64,000 bases of DNA, from the NCBI RefSeq assembly GCF_900099825.1, contig NZ_LT629693.1, positions 5,281,001-5,345,000 on the forward strand, in the 5' to 3' direction. The first letter of the stretch is position 1. Each line of letters begins with the position of its first letter. The notes beneath the pieces are model-generated. The model saw only the letters and a list, made by a program, of their open reading frames with translations, was not told where the DNA came from and did not search any database. The DNA comes from Bradyrhizobium ottawaense. Its GTDB lineage: Bacteria > Pseudomonadota > Alphaproteobacteria > Rhizobiales > Xanthobacteraceae. Below, one piece after another: positions 33,667-43,385 of the stretch. Position numbers and translations under genes: made by a program.

Positions 33667-36600
33667 GTGAGGGCGGATATCGCGGCAAAACGACAGCAGT
33701 CCTGCCATGTCGACGTCGCGCTTAACGCGTCTCCTTTCTGTTGGAATTGGAATTGGATCAGGTCGTTTCGGCGGGCCAGCCTAGAGTTGCAAGCACCAAG
33801 ACATTTTGACCTCGTGGCGCTGGGCAAGCCAAAGCAAGAAAACTTCGGCACTACTCTCGGCACTACTCCAGGCCTGAGCTACTCAGCAGGCGAGGTCGAA
33901 GCCAATGTTGCGTCCGGCGTGGAGTTCGGGGGCGCGTGCATGGCTGCTGTGGGCAAGCTTCCCCAAGTGATTGGCAACATTCAGACGGCGATCGGTTGCG
34001 GCACCATCAGGCGTGCGAGCGGCATTGCCGTTCAAGTCATGGTTGGCGATCCTGTTTGCCAGGGTGACGTCATCGAGACCGCAGCCGACGGGCGGATCGA
34101 AATCCGCTTCATCGACGGCACCGTGTTCAACCTGTCCCGCGACGCGCGCATGGTGCTGAGCGAATTCGCGCGGGACTCCAACGGCATCTTGCAGTCGGCC
34201 CTGTTCGCAGTAACCAGAGGCACCTTCGCTTTCACTGCCGGCCGGTTGGCAAAGACCGGCTCCCTGACGGTGGACACGCCTGTTGGCAGCATTCGCAGCC
34301 GGGCCCAGGGCGCCGGTATCGGCATCCTATCATTTGCGGCACTGATCTTTTCATTCATGAAGGAGGCCCAGGCCGCGGACCCGAATGTCACATTCTTGGA
34401 TGACGACACCGTCACATACAAAGACCTCGAGCACGGCGTATTCGAGCTCATAACCAAGGAGGCGATCCCGCGACACATCATTGTTGAGGATCCCGGCGAG
34501 ACGATTGTCTTGAGCAGACGAGGGTCCTCGGTCAGCGTGAGCGAGGTCGCGAATTCTCCTACTCGAATGCAGGAGTTGCAGGCGGCCCAACAGGACGTGC
34601 TCGCCAACTTTGCGAAAGGGCTGGGGCCAACCGGGTCCAGCACACCTCCTTTCGTCAATCCGCAGCAGTTGCTGCAGCCTATCAATTTTATTCAGACTGA
34701 CCCCACCCACCCGCAAAATTCGCTCTTTTCGTTAGAGCCGGCGGTCTTCGCGGCACCTGAGGTCTTGATCATACGTCCAACGCTAGCGATCACCAGCATC
34801 GGCGGACAAATCAACGTTGCCGAAGACGACATCATCAATGCCGCCAAAGCTGACGCCGGGGTTGAGATTACGGGCGCAACGTCGGGTGTGGAGGACGGGC
34901 AGATCGTCAAGGTCTCCATCATCGATGGTTCTAACCACGTCGCTTACAGCGGTACGGCCACAGTCAACGGCGGCAGCTGGTCAATTGCCCTCAGCCCGGC
35001 GGAGGCCAAGGCGCTGGCTGACGGGATCTACACGCTGACAGCGGAGGTGTCGAATGCGACCGGCCATTCGGCGGATGCCTCGCAGCCGATCAGGGTGGAC
35101 GAAACCCCGCCGACGATCGCAATCGATCCCGTTGCGAGGAACAATGTCGTCAACGCCGATACGGCGAGCGCCGGGTTCGTCATCGTCGGCACGACGTCGG
35201 ACGCAGAGAATGGCCAGCCGGTGACGGTCAGGATCGTTGACGGCTCCGGCCACGTCGTCGACACATTCGTCACCACGCTGACGAACAACACCTGGTCAAT
35301 CAGCGTCACCTCGACCGAAGCCAGGCTGCTGCATGACGGCAGCTATACGGTGACGGCGGACGTCTCGGATTCGGCCGGCAATACGGCGCTAGAAGCAACT
35401 CAAGCGATCACGGTCGACGAGACGCTGCCGGCGGTGACCTGGTTGCCGCCGGCTGAGAGCGGCATTGAGGGCGCGGCGATCGCACTGGGCACGATCACGG
35501 CGATCGCGAACAGCCTGCCGGGCCACAGCAACAGTGTGCAGTCGCTTGTGGTGAGCAGTATCCCGGTTGGAGCGGTACTTACCGACGGTACGAATAGCTT
35601 CGTGGCGGCGAGCGGCAGCACCTCGGTCGATGTGAAGAGCTGGACTCTCTCAAGCCTGGAGATCACCCCGCCGAACGACACCAATTTCACTCTGAGCGTC
35701 ACGGCGACCGACCAGGATGCCAACACGGCGAGTACAAGCGAGTTGGTGACGGCCGCCCCCCTGGCGCCCACCCTTAATCCCGTCGCCGCGCAGGGCAATG
35801 AGAACACGGCGATTGCTCTGGACCTTGGCGCGACGGCCCGGAGCCTGTTGGGCGCCAACGGCGACGCGTCACCCAACAGCCTCGCCGCGCTTCTCGTGAG
35901 CGACATCCCGGTGGGCGCCACGCTGAGTGACGGCACCGGCTTGCCCGGCCATAGCTTTACGGCGACCGCAGGTAACACCGTGCAGGACGTGGCCAGCTGG
36001 AACCTGTCGAGCCTGACGATTACGCCCCCGACGGAATTCGAAGGAAGCTTCACGCTGACGATTGCGGCGACCGAGCGCGATTCCGAAGGCGACCTCAGCG
36101 CGACAACGACGGCAACCACGGTCGTGACGGTCGCCCCGGTTGCCGAACCGCCGACGGCAACCGGGCCACCGACGCTGACGCTCAACGAGGACGCCACTGG
36201 CGTGGCGGTTGCCGGGGTAAGCGTTGGGCCGCTGGCGGAGGACACCGACGATACGGTGAGCGCGACGCTGACGGTATCGCATGGGACGCTGCATGTCTCC
36301 GGCACGAGCGGCGTGACGGTGAGCGGCGACGACAGTGCGGCACTGACACTGTCGGGCAACGCGGCAGCCGTGAACACGCTGCTGGCCGGACTGACCTATA
36401 CGCCGACCACGGAGTACGAAGGCTCCGACACGCTTGTGCTGTCGGTGACGTCGAGCGACGGCGCGAGCACCTACCCGGCGCCAGCCAAAGCCTCGACCGC
36501 GATCGAGATCCGCGACGAGGATGATGACGGCGATTCGGCAAGGGTATTGCTGACCGTCGCACCCGGGACATCGGCGCTGAACCCCGTGGCGGGCGCCACA

Positions 36601-37974
36601 GAGACCGTGAACGGCTCCGGATCTCTGACGGGGACGGCGAGCGCGCTCTCGGCCAGTCAGACTTTCACGAGTTCGCCGGCTACGGGCGCGGCCGGTAACG
36701 GCACCTCCCCGATGACGGCGACCGGTGTGTGGGCCTACGCGCCCGACAACAACAGCGTGGTAAACCCGCTCAATACCGGCGGCACGCTGGCCAACATGAT
36801 CATCGCTGGACTTGGTGCGGACCTGCTCAAAGGCGGCAACGGGAGCGACACTGCCGTTCATTCGCCCGTAGCTGTTACCGATGCGGCCCAGTTCGACACC
36901 ATCACGGATTTCGTATCGGGGTCCGACAAGATCGATCTGACGGCTTTTGGCTCACTCGCCTCCGCCATCCTGGCTTTGACCTCCGCAAGCACGTCCGTGC
37001 CGGCGCACACCATCGCCTGGCTCTCCGACAGCAAGGCGAACCAAGCGCTTGTGTATGTCAATCCGACCGACCATACGCTCAGCATTGGCGATTCCGGCCT
37101 GGTGGCAATTCATTTGCCGGGTGTGGCGGATGTGCACTTGTCGGATTTCGTGCTCACGACGACGACAGCGACGATCGTGGCCCCAGCCAGCGACCCGATC
37201 GATCACGCCGCCACACCCCAAGACGACGCGACGATCGTTGCAACGACCACCGCCGCCGATGCGTCCGACACGAAGGTCAGTAACGACGCGCTCTTCGCCG
37301 ACGGGGATGGGACGGCGCAAACAACCAGAATCCACCACAGCTTCGATACCATCAGGGACAATATTGACGCGATCGACGATGCCAAATCTGCCGGCTTCGC
37401 CGTAGGCTGGATGCCCCCGACTGAAAACAGCGTCGACGGCCCGGCGATAGCTCAGCCCAGCGGACTATCAATCCAACTGACACACGTTGCTATGGTGGCA
37501 CTGATGCAACCGAGCTTCGCGTTTGACCAGAAGCCGGTATTCGACAATGCCAAACCGATGGCGATCGACCAGGGAGCCGCGATGGCACCAGCAAGCGGTG
37601 ACTATGGCGCTGCAAAGCCCAACGATATTCCGGCGTCGACCGACCCTCACGAAGACGCCGCCGTGACTCACGGATTACTGGCGATTTCAAAGGGCGCAGA
37701 AAGTCCTGATACGCCCGGGGACTCCTTTCATTTCAAGAACGATATTTCCAGTCCGAAGGGTTCAGGTCTGATTGGCGTTGCAGAGCTCGGCCAAATCCCA
37801 GCGTCGATTGTGCATCACGAAGACGGTGCTGTAACTCAGCTATCGCCGGCGATTTCAGTCGGAGCGCCGGCGATAGAGCTGCCCTCGCCGGGGCAACATC
37901 CGGATCACCATCTCGTTCCAGACCATGCGCCACGCGCTTTCGTTGCCCATCTGCCGCACGATCTGATCGTATAA
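33667..37974 (+). CDS. Giant FecR/Ig-like/RTX surface protein (adhesin-like)
   Basis: The 1,435-aa product has a FecR domain at about residues 105-215, one hydrophobic segment (about 218-240), two Ig-like domains (about 395-480 and 494-585; GATSGVEDGQIVKVSIIDGS and GTTSDAENGQPVTVRIVDGS), two related 110-residue repeats (590-815), a cadherin-like domain (830-935) and, near 1055-1100, a calcium-binding LKGGNGSD nonapeptide and TITDFVSGSDKIDLTAFG. That last block resembles the end of type I-secreted RTX proteins; about 335 more residues follow it. No signal peptide is seen. The frame opens at GTG 33667, but ATG 33940 (MAAVGKLP) is a likely true start. No type I exporter genes are in the window. 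Confidence 0.8.
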   Translation: MRADIAAKRQQSCHVDVALNASPFCWNWNWIRSFRRASLELQAPRHFDLVALGKPKQENFGTTLGTTPGLSYSAGEVEANVASGVEFGGACMAAVGKLPQVIGNIQTAIGCGTIRRASGIAVQVMVGDPVCQGDVIETAADGRIEIRFIDGTVFNLSRDARMVLSEFARDSNGILQSALFAVTRGTFAFTAGRLAKTGSLTVDTPVGSIRSRAQGAGIGILSFAALIFSFMKEAQAADPNVTFLDDDTVTYKDLEHGVFELITKEAIPRHIIVEDPGETIVLSRRGSSVSVSEVANSPTRMQELQAAQQDVLANFAKGLGPTGSSTPPFVNPQQLLQPINFIQTDPTHPQNSLFSLEPAVFAAPEVLIIRPTLAITSIGGQINVAEDDIINAAKADAGVEITGATSGVEDGQIVKVSIIDGSNHVAYSGTATVNGGSWSIALSPAEAKALADGIYTLTAEVSNATGHSADASQPIRVDETPPTIAIDPVARNNVVNADTASAGFVIVGTTSDAENGQPVTVRIVDGSGHVVDTFVTTLTNNTWSISVTSTEARLLHDGSYTVTADVSDSAGNTALEATQAITVDETLPAVTWLPPAESGIEGAAIALGTITAIANSLPGHSNSVQSLVVSSIPVGAVLTDGTNSFVAASGSTSVDVKSWTLSSLEITPPNDTNFTLSVTATDQDANTASTSELVTAAPLAPTLNPVAAQGNENTAIALDLGATARSLLGANGDASPNSLAALLVSDIPVGATLSDGTGLPGHSFTATAGNTVQDVASWNLSSLTITPPTEFEGSFTLTIAATERDSEGDLSATTTATTVVTVAPVAEPPTATGPPTLTLNEDATGVAVAGVSVGPLAEDTDDTVSATLTVSHGTLHVSGTSGVTVSGDDSAALTLSGNAAAVNTLLAGLTYTPTTEYEGSDTLVLSVTSSDGASTYPAPAKASTAIEIRDEDDDGDSARVLLTVAPGTSALNPVAGATETVNGSGSLTGTASALSASQTFTSSPATGAAGNGTSPMTATGVWAYAPDNNSVVNPLNTGGTLANMIIAGLGADLLKGGNGSDTAVHSPVAVTDAAQFDTITDFVSGSDKIDLTAFGSLASAILALTSASTSVPAHTIAWLSDSKANQALVYVNPTDHTLSIGDSGLVAIHLPGVADVHLSDFVLTTTTATIVAPASDPIDHAATPQDDATIVATTTAADASDTKVSNDALFADGDGTAQTTRIHHSFDTIRDNIDAIDDAKSAGFAVGWMPPTENSVDGPAIAQPSGLSIQLTHVAMVALMQPSFAFDQKPVFDNAKPMAIDQGAAMAPASGDYGAAKPNDIPASTDPHEDAAVTHGLLAISKGAESPDTPGDSFHFKNDISSPKGSGLIGVAELGQIPASIVHHEDGAVTQLSPAISVGAPAIELPSPGQHPDHHLVPDHAPRAFVAHLPHDLIV

Positions 37975-38458
37975 CGCCATGAGTCGCGGCGGGAGTCTGC
38001 TATGGATCTGTTGGCCGCTTTTGCGATAAAGCCGCCGAATCTACGATCGAGGGGAGAGACCGTAGTCAGATCGAATGCGGAGCGGTAGTTTGCGGACTGC
38101 TGGATTAGGGCAACGAGTAACGGAGCGAGGCGTCTCTGGTGCGATGGCCCAAAGGGCGGCGAAATGAAAACCTGATACGCCTCTCAGGTCGTTTCTGGTG
38201 CGAAACTGGTGCGGTTCATCTGGAGGCCGATTACCCGAGGTTCCGTGTTTAAGAATTCCGCTTCCGGCTCAACGCGGACAATCCTTGGTTCATCGAGGTC
38301 GGCCCTGGGCCCAAAAGCAGACATCAAGTGCGGATGATGCGCGTGCACTTTGAATGCGAAGCCGGCGTTCGCTTTGGCGGTACTTCCAATGCGACGCACA
38401 ACCCCGCTGGCCGGTATCGAGGACGTCAGTCTCAAACGCGGACGGCAAGCCCCGTCGG
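37975..38458. other. Intergenic region between the giant surface protein and the STAND regulator
   Basis: No gene is supported in these 484 bp between convergent genes. It holds repeat copy 2 at 38187-38324. No strong hairpin with a T tract was noticed. Confidence 0.5.
38187..38324 (+). repeat. Dispersed repeat, copy 2 (first copy at 31686-31822)
   Basis: The left 29 bp and the right end (GGTTCATCGAGGTCGG ... GGGCCCAA) match copy 1; the centre has diverged. Both copies lie inside the putative island and in the same orientation. Confidence 0.7.
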
Positions 38459-41400
38459 CTAAGCGGGCCGCGGAGGCAGCGAGGTCATCGCTTCCAGTTG
38501 CGCTGTTCGCGTTGCTAACACAGCGAGCAAGCTCTTGTGCAGGCGATCCTCGGGTTCGAAATTTTGCGCGAGCCTTCGGACGGTCTCGACAAATCGCAAG
38601 CGATACGTCGCTGCCCTGTCGACGTCTCCGTACTTCGCGAAGATCTCGGCGGCCGTGCGGTACACCCGCCAGGAAGCGATCGGGAAGTCAGCATTGTCGA
38701 CGATCTCCAGCGCGCGGGACAGGTGCAACTGGGCCTCCGCTGAATCACCTAAGCCAAGCGCCGTACGTGCGAGCAGTCCGTGGGCCTGGGCCAGGTGATT
38801 GAGATCTGGAGCCGATGCCACATAGTCGTGGAGCTGGCGTGCACAGCTCTGAGCCTGCGCAAAGTCGTCAACCTGCAAGTAATATTCGCCAAGGCAATGA
38901 TACACCTGCGTCGCGGCGGTAAATTCGATGTCGATGCCTTCTTCATGCCTGCGGCGCTCAATATCGTCAAATTGCCTGCGAGCTCCCGACGGATCGTTCA
39001 GGCCGACATAGGCCTTCGCAAGGACGGCCCGCTTGTGGAAATACGTCGACTGATCGCCGACCAGCAGACTATCGTCGACGCTTTCGCAGAGTTCCCGGGC
39101 TCCATCAAAATCCATCGCTTCGACGTGCAACCACGCAAGCGTCAGCCGGCACAATGCGCTGCTGGGGCCGTTCGCGTTCCTGACGGCCAGTTCGAGGCCG
39201 GCCGTGATTTCACGTCGCAATTCGCGCCATTCGCCCAGATGAATGAGCGCGATTGATTCAAGAACGTTGAACAGAACAAAAGTGTAAACGTCGCCAGCCA
39301 GACGCGCCAATCGCTTTCCTTCCGTGCCGGCGCGGCGGCAATCCTGGTACCGCGACCTCCAGCAATCAACGATACCGGATATTCCATTGCGTCTGATCAG
39401 GATGCCATAGTTCGTGGCACTCGCACTCAGCTCGATCGCCCTGTCGCAGAGCGTGGCGTCCTGTTTGCGCCAGCCGTTGAGGAACAGGTTGACGCTCGCG
39501 CTGCTGCCCTGGACCAGGGCCTTGAACGTGTCGTCTGCAAGCGCCTGACTTCGCGACAGTACGTCTTCAGCGGCCTCAAGGCAGGCGTGGCGATCCACGC
39601 GCAAGCAGAGACTGCTCACAGCCGTGAGGCCGTTGAGCTGTTGCTTGATCTCGCCCGCCTGTTCGGCGCAGGCAATCATGTCTCGCAGATCACGGATGGA
39701 GCCGACGAGGTCGCCGCACGAGCGAAGAGCCCAGCTTCGCTGCCGCAGAAGAGCGACGCGGGCTGAGAATTCGTCGGCAGCATCGAAACGATCAAGTATG
39801 CCAAGCGCGCGGGTGAGATAGCTTGCGGCCTCCGCATGGCCGAGGCGTTTCGTCGAGCTCTCTGCCGCTTCCCGGAGGTAGCGCAACGCGCTCGGAAATT
39901 CGCGACCCTGCTCAAAGTGAAGTGCGAGCACGGGCGCTATTTCAGGGGAGCGGCCGGCATGGGCCTCCTCCAGCCTCTTGCCCAAGCGCTTGTGCGTTTG
40001 TGCGCGGTGTCCTGGCGGCAGATTCTGGTAAATGATATTCTGATAGAGAATGTGACGGAAAGCGTAGGAGCCCGAATATGTTCCATCGGGCCACTCGGAA
40101 ACCCCCGAACGAACGAGGACATGATCCTTCCGGACCAAGGCTTCGATGTCCCTTTCAACGTCGATCGCATCATCGGACAGGCCGGCTGCAACGAGAGCCG
40201 CGGAAAAATCTTCGCCGGCAACGCTGGCGACATCGAGCAGACGTCGTTCGTTGTCGGTGAGGCGGTCGAGCTCATGGCCGATCATGTTCAAGAGGCTGTC
40301 CGGAATGCGATCTTGAGCAAATGCCGCCTGCGAAGACAGGCGCCATCGGCCGTCCGTTTCGACGATCGACTCCTGGTCGATGAGGTGTTTGAGCAGCGAG
40401 GCAACGAACAGAGGGTGCCCCAGCGTCCGCTCGAATACCGGCTTTGACAGGCTCGAGGCCAATTCCGCGTCGTCGAAGCGCAATGCGAGATAGCGCTCGA
40501 CCTCCGAGTGCGACAATCGATCGAGGCGCAATTCGCTGCAACATCCATGAATCTCGAGATCACGATGCAGGCGACGGATCGGATGCCCGTCCACGGCGCT
40601 GTCGGCTGGACGATAGGAGCAAAGGGCCAGCACGCGCGCGTTGCCGTTCCCGCGCGCGAAGCGAGACACCACGTCAAGCGTCGCGAAGTCGCTCCAATGC
40701 AGATCTTCGAGAACGAGGACCCACGGGCGGCCGGCGCTCAGCGCTTCCAGAAGATCGCAAAACTCCCGCAGCATCCGCTCGCGCGTCGCACCGAACACTT
40801 CATCCTGGAAAGCCGCGCGTTCCGATGCGTCGATGACACCTGGCAATTGCAATATCCAGGTGGGCGCGTGCGCGCGAACGGCCGAAATCAGTTCCGGGCC
40901 GTTCGCCCGATAACGGTTCACCAGCGCATCGATGAGTGGCAGGAAGACTTCGTCCGTTCCAAACCGTTCGGTGCAGCGCCCATAGAGCAGGTCGAAGCCC
41001 TGTTCCGTCAATCGCTCGATCGCCTTGGCGATGAAGGCCGTCTTGCCGATCCCGGCTTCTCCCGTGACAAAGGCCATTTGCCGTTGACCGGACAATGCGT
41101 GCCGCGTCATCCGGTCGATCGTCTCGAAGGGGGCTGTCCGGCCGACCACCAGGCTGGATATCTCGACCTTCGGAGGTGCGACCGCGCTCTCGACCTCCCT
41201 GGCTGCTTCGCGCACCGTGCCGATAAAGCGCACGCCTTTGCGCGGCAAGGTCTTGATTAGTCGCTGCGCCTCGCCGGAATCGCCTATTCCCGTGCGAGCT
41301 GCGTTGATGCGGGTGGTAAGCGCTGACTCCGAGACGATGCGACCGCCCCAAATTGCACCGATCAGATCGTCCTTGGTCACCACCCGGGCTCGGTGGCGGA

Positions 41401-41512
41401 TCAGATACTCGAGGAGGTCGAAAACCTGAGGCTGCAACGGAATCGGAGATCCGTCACGGCGCAATTCCCGCTGGTCGGTGTCGAGGACGAAATCGTCAAA
41501 TAAATACAGCAA
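38459..41512 (-). CDS. Winged-helix STAND ATPase regulator with TPR-like C-terminus
   Basis: The 1,017-aa product starts with an OmpR/CadC-type winged helix (residues 1-97: LYLFDDFVLDTDQRELRRDG ... VVTKDDLIGAIWGG). Then comes an AAA/STAND nucleotide-binding domain with VVGRTAPFE, Walker A GEAGIGKT (151-158) and Walker B WVLVLEDLHWSD. The second half is helical with repeating TPR-like units. No adenylate cyclase domain is present. STAND regulators integrate ligand or protein signals and switch by ATP binding. It lies inside the putative island, convergent with the giant surface protein and divergent from a small operon ending in a TauE-like exporter; either could be its target. Confidence 0.85.
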   Translation of the reverse strand: MLYLFDDFVLDTDQRELRRDGSPIPLQPQVFDLLEYLIRHRARVVTKDDLIGAIWGGRIVSESALTTRINAARTGIGDSGEAQRLIKTLPRKGVRFIGTVREAAREVESAVAPPKVEISSLVVGRTAPFETIDRMTRHALSGQRQMAFVTGEAGIGKTAFIAKAIERLTEQGFDLLYGRCTERFGTDEVFLPLIDALVNRYRANGPELISAVRAHAPTWILQLPGVIDASERAAFQDEVFGATRERMLREFCDLLEALSAGRPWVLVLEDLHWSDFATLDVVSRFARGNGNARVLALCSYRPADSAVDGHPIRRLHRDLEIHGCCSELRLDRLSHSEVERYLALRFDDAELASSLSKPVFERTLGHPLFVASLLKHLIDQESIVETDGRWRLSSQAAFAQDRIPDSLLNMIGHELDRLTDNERRLLDVASVAGEDFSAALVAAGLSDDAIDVERDIEALVRKDHVLVRSGVSEWPDGTYSGSYAFRHILYQNIIYQNLPPGHRAQTHKRLGKRLEEAHAGRSPEIAPVLALHFEQGREFPSALRYLREAAESSTKRLGHAEAASYLTRALGILDRFDAADEFSARVALLRQRSWALRSCGDLVGSIRDLRDMIACAEQAGEIKQQLNGLTAVSSLCLRVDRHACLEAAEDVLSRSQALADDTFKALVQGSSASVNLFLNGWRKQDATLCDRAIELSASATNYGILIRRNGISGIVDCWRSRYQDCRRAGTEGKRLARLAGDVYTFVLFNVLESIALIHLGEWRELRREITAGLELAVRNANGPSSALCRLTLAWLHVEAMDFDGARELCESVDDSLLVGDQSTYFHKRAVLAKAYVGLNDPSGARRQFDDIERRRHEEGIDIEFTAATQVYHCLGEYYLQVDDFAQAQSCARQLHDYVASAPDLNHLAQAHGLLARTALGLGDSAEAQLHLSRALEIVDNADFPIASWRVYRTAAEIFAKYGDVDRAATYRLRFVETVRRLAQNFEPEDRLHKSLLAVLATRTAQLEAMTSLPPRPA

Positions 41513-41693
41513 AACAATGCCTTCGCAGGAGCGGCGAGGTGGATATTCAACCGGCTCGCGGGCCCGAAATCAAGGACACCCTTCAAAAATCAAGGAAACG
41601 ATAAGGACAAGTTAAGCTCGCGTTAAAGCGCGGCCCGACGCCCCGTTCGATACTTCCAGCGGCATCCCGTCACTCACATAAGGTGTTCGTGTC

Positions 41694-42029
41694 ATGCGCA
41701 TGGAAGAAAAGGCACGGCGCCTCACTCGCGTGTTCTATGGGTTGTTGTTTCACAAGATGTTTCAGTCGATCGCGGCATCCTTCGTACCATTGTTTGACAG
41801 CAGAGCTTCAACCAGGAGTGATGCGTCATTTTCAGCGAATTCGGTTGTCGCCTCCGAGAGTTCTTCTCGAAAGGAAGGCTCGTTTGGGCGCCTCCTTCAA
41901 GCGCTGCACTATTCGCGACGGCTGCAGGCAGAGCGCACCCTTCGACAGTATCGTCGCCTGATCGACAATAGGTGGCACCAGTTTGACTCTCGATCAGATG
42001 TTGGAGGAGGTGACAATGTCGCTCTGTGA
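41694..42029 (+). CDS. Small protein of unknown function
   Basis: The 111-aa frame has ATG 41694 with AAGGTG 8 nt upstream. The C-terminal half is basic and helical (LLQALHYSRRLQAERTLRQY), a pattern I recall from short proteins annotated in Bradyrhizobium, but no named family can be given. Its stop overlaps the start of the next gene by 14 bp, suggesting coupling. It is divergent from the STAND regulator. Confidence 0.45.
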   Translation: MRMEEKARRLTRVFYGLLFHKMFQSIAASFVPLFDSRASTRSDASFSANSVVASESSSRKEGSFGRLLQALHYSRRLQAERTLRQYRRLIDNRWHQFDSRSDVGGGDNVAL

Positions 42030-42204
42030 AAAGTCGTCCGAACGCAAACTTCAGATTGCGGCACCGGGCGAGAATAGGCTGCTGGTAACGATCGCCATCT
42101 GCTTTGTCATTCTGCACATCCTTGCGGCCACGATATTGACCTCCGCCCGCCAGAGCGACGCCAGGGTAGCGGCCGAGCCGCCCAGACTGTCGTCCGGGGA
42201 CTAA
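42016..42204 (+). CDS. Small single-span membrane protein, unknown function
   Basis: The 62-aa frame begins at ATG 42016 after a strong GGAGGAGGTGACA. A single hydrophobic helix (LLVTIAICFVILHILAATIL) is centred near residue 30, followed by a polar tail. No family is recognised. It overlaps the preceding gene and ends 47 bp before the TauE-like gene, so the three are likely one operon. Confidence 0.45.
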   Translation: MSLCEKSSERKLQIAAPGENRLLVTIAICFVILHILAATILTSARQSDARVAAEPPRLSSGD

Positions 42205-42251
42205 TCGCCAAGCCGTTATTCGGGGATCTTATCCACCGGGAGGGTTCGCTC

Positions 42252-42980
42252 ATGGGCGACATTGCGTCGTTCTGCCTGCTCAGTATCGCCGTGTTTTGCG
42301 GCGCCTTCGTCTCGGGCCTCGCGGGCTTCGCCTTTTCGGCGGTGGCCGGCGCGATTCTCCTTCACGTTCTCCCACCACTGGAGGCGGTCCCGCTGATGAT
42401 GGCCTGCAGCATCACCGTGCAGGCCGCGAATCTTTGGGCGTTGAGAAAAAGTATCCGCTGGAAGCAGAGCTCGGTATTGGTCGTGGGCGGATTGCTTGGC
42501 GTTCCGATCGCCGTCTGGTTGCTGCAAGCTGCAGACGCGCGGATCTTCAGAGAGAGCTTTGGTCTCGCCATCGCCTGTTATGCAGCCTACACGTTATTCC
42601 GGCCGGTGCTTTCTCGTCGCCTGCAGATGAATGTGGGGCGCAATGTATTAATCGGCTTCGGCGGCGGCTTTGTCGGCGGGTTGACGGCAATGCCGGGTGC
42701 AATACCGACCATATGGTGTGACATCCACGGCGTGCCAAAAACTGAGCAGCGCGGGCTGGTTCAGCCTTTCATTGCTGCCATGCAGATTTTCGCGCTCGTG
42801 CTGATGCTGTTGCAAAATGATTTGTCTTCGAAGGTCTTGGTTGAGTTCGTCGCCAGTATTCCGGCACTGTTTGCCGGCGCGGCGCTAGGGATTTTCGCTT
42901 TCCGCTGTGTCAATGAAGCGTCGTTCCGGCGGATCATCCTCACCATGTTGCTATTTTCTGGATTGCTGCTGGTCTTGTAG
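42252..42980 (+). CDS. TauE/SafE family sulfite/anion exporter
   Basis: The 242-aa inner-membrane protein has about seven to eight helices in two related halves, starting SIAVFCGAFVSGLAGFAFSAVAGAILLHVLPPLEAVPLMMA, the TauE/SafE (DUF81) pattern. Family members export sulfite, sulfoacetate or other organosulfur anions; the substrate here is not known. ATG 42252 follows GGGAGGGTT. It is the last gene of the small operon in the island. A sulfite dehydrogenase lies 26 kb away, but no direct link is shown. Confidence 0.82.
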   Translation: MGDIASFCLLSIAVFCGAFVSGLAGFAFSAVAGAILLHVLPPLEAVPLMMACSITVQAANLWALRKSIRWKQSSVLVVGGLLGVPIAVWLLQAADARIFRESFGLAIACYAAYTLFRPVLSRRLQMNVGRNVLIGFGGGFVGGLTAMPGAIPTIWCDIHGVPKTEQRGLVQPFIAAMQIFALVLMLLQNDLSSKVLVEFVASIPALFAGAALGIFAFRCVNEASFRRIILTMLLFSGLLLVL

Positions 42981-43254
42981 TTACGCCAGTCGCGCCTCTG
43001 GTTACAATGGCAGCCATTCGAGTACGTGCGGGCTCGCTTTACGTCGGCATCGGGGTCAAACGGTGACCCGCTTTGATAGGGGCTTCAGCGAACGCCGAGG
43101 TGGTGGCCAGTAAGAGATGCCGCTGCGATCACGCAACGCGCGAGCCGGTGCAACTTCAATTGTGGGCTAAGGATTTTGCCTGCGATCGCGCCGAAGAGCC
43201 CATTGTCGGGCAGGGCCATGGGCGTTACCAATAGCGCGATGATGGAATAGTGCC

Positions 43255-43364
43255 GCTGATTTGCCCGACGTGTCAAAATGTTTGTGCTGGATCGCTCAAA
43301 ACATCGATGCCAGCGACCACCGGCTACTTTGCATGGGGTTGTTTTCGATATTTTGGTTGGGGGC
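43255..43364 (+). repeat. Dispersed repeat, copy 2 (first copy at 26174-26272)
   Basis: Both ends are almost identical to copy 1, including CGGCTACTTTGCATGGGGTT; the middle is about 12 bp longer. The two copies lie 17 kb apart in the same orientation, one inside and one outside the putative island. Confidence 0.75.
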
Positions 43365-43385
43365 GGCACTGCTGCCGGGAAGCAT

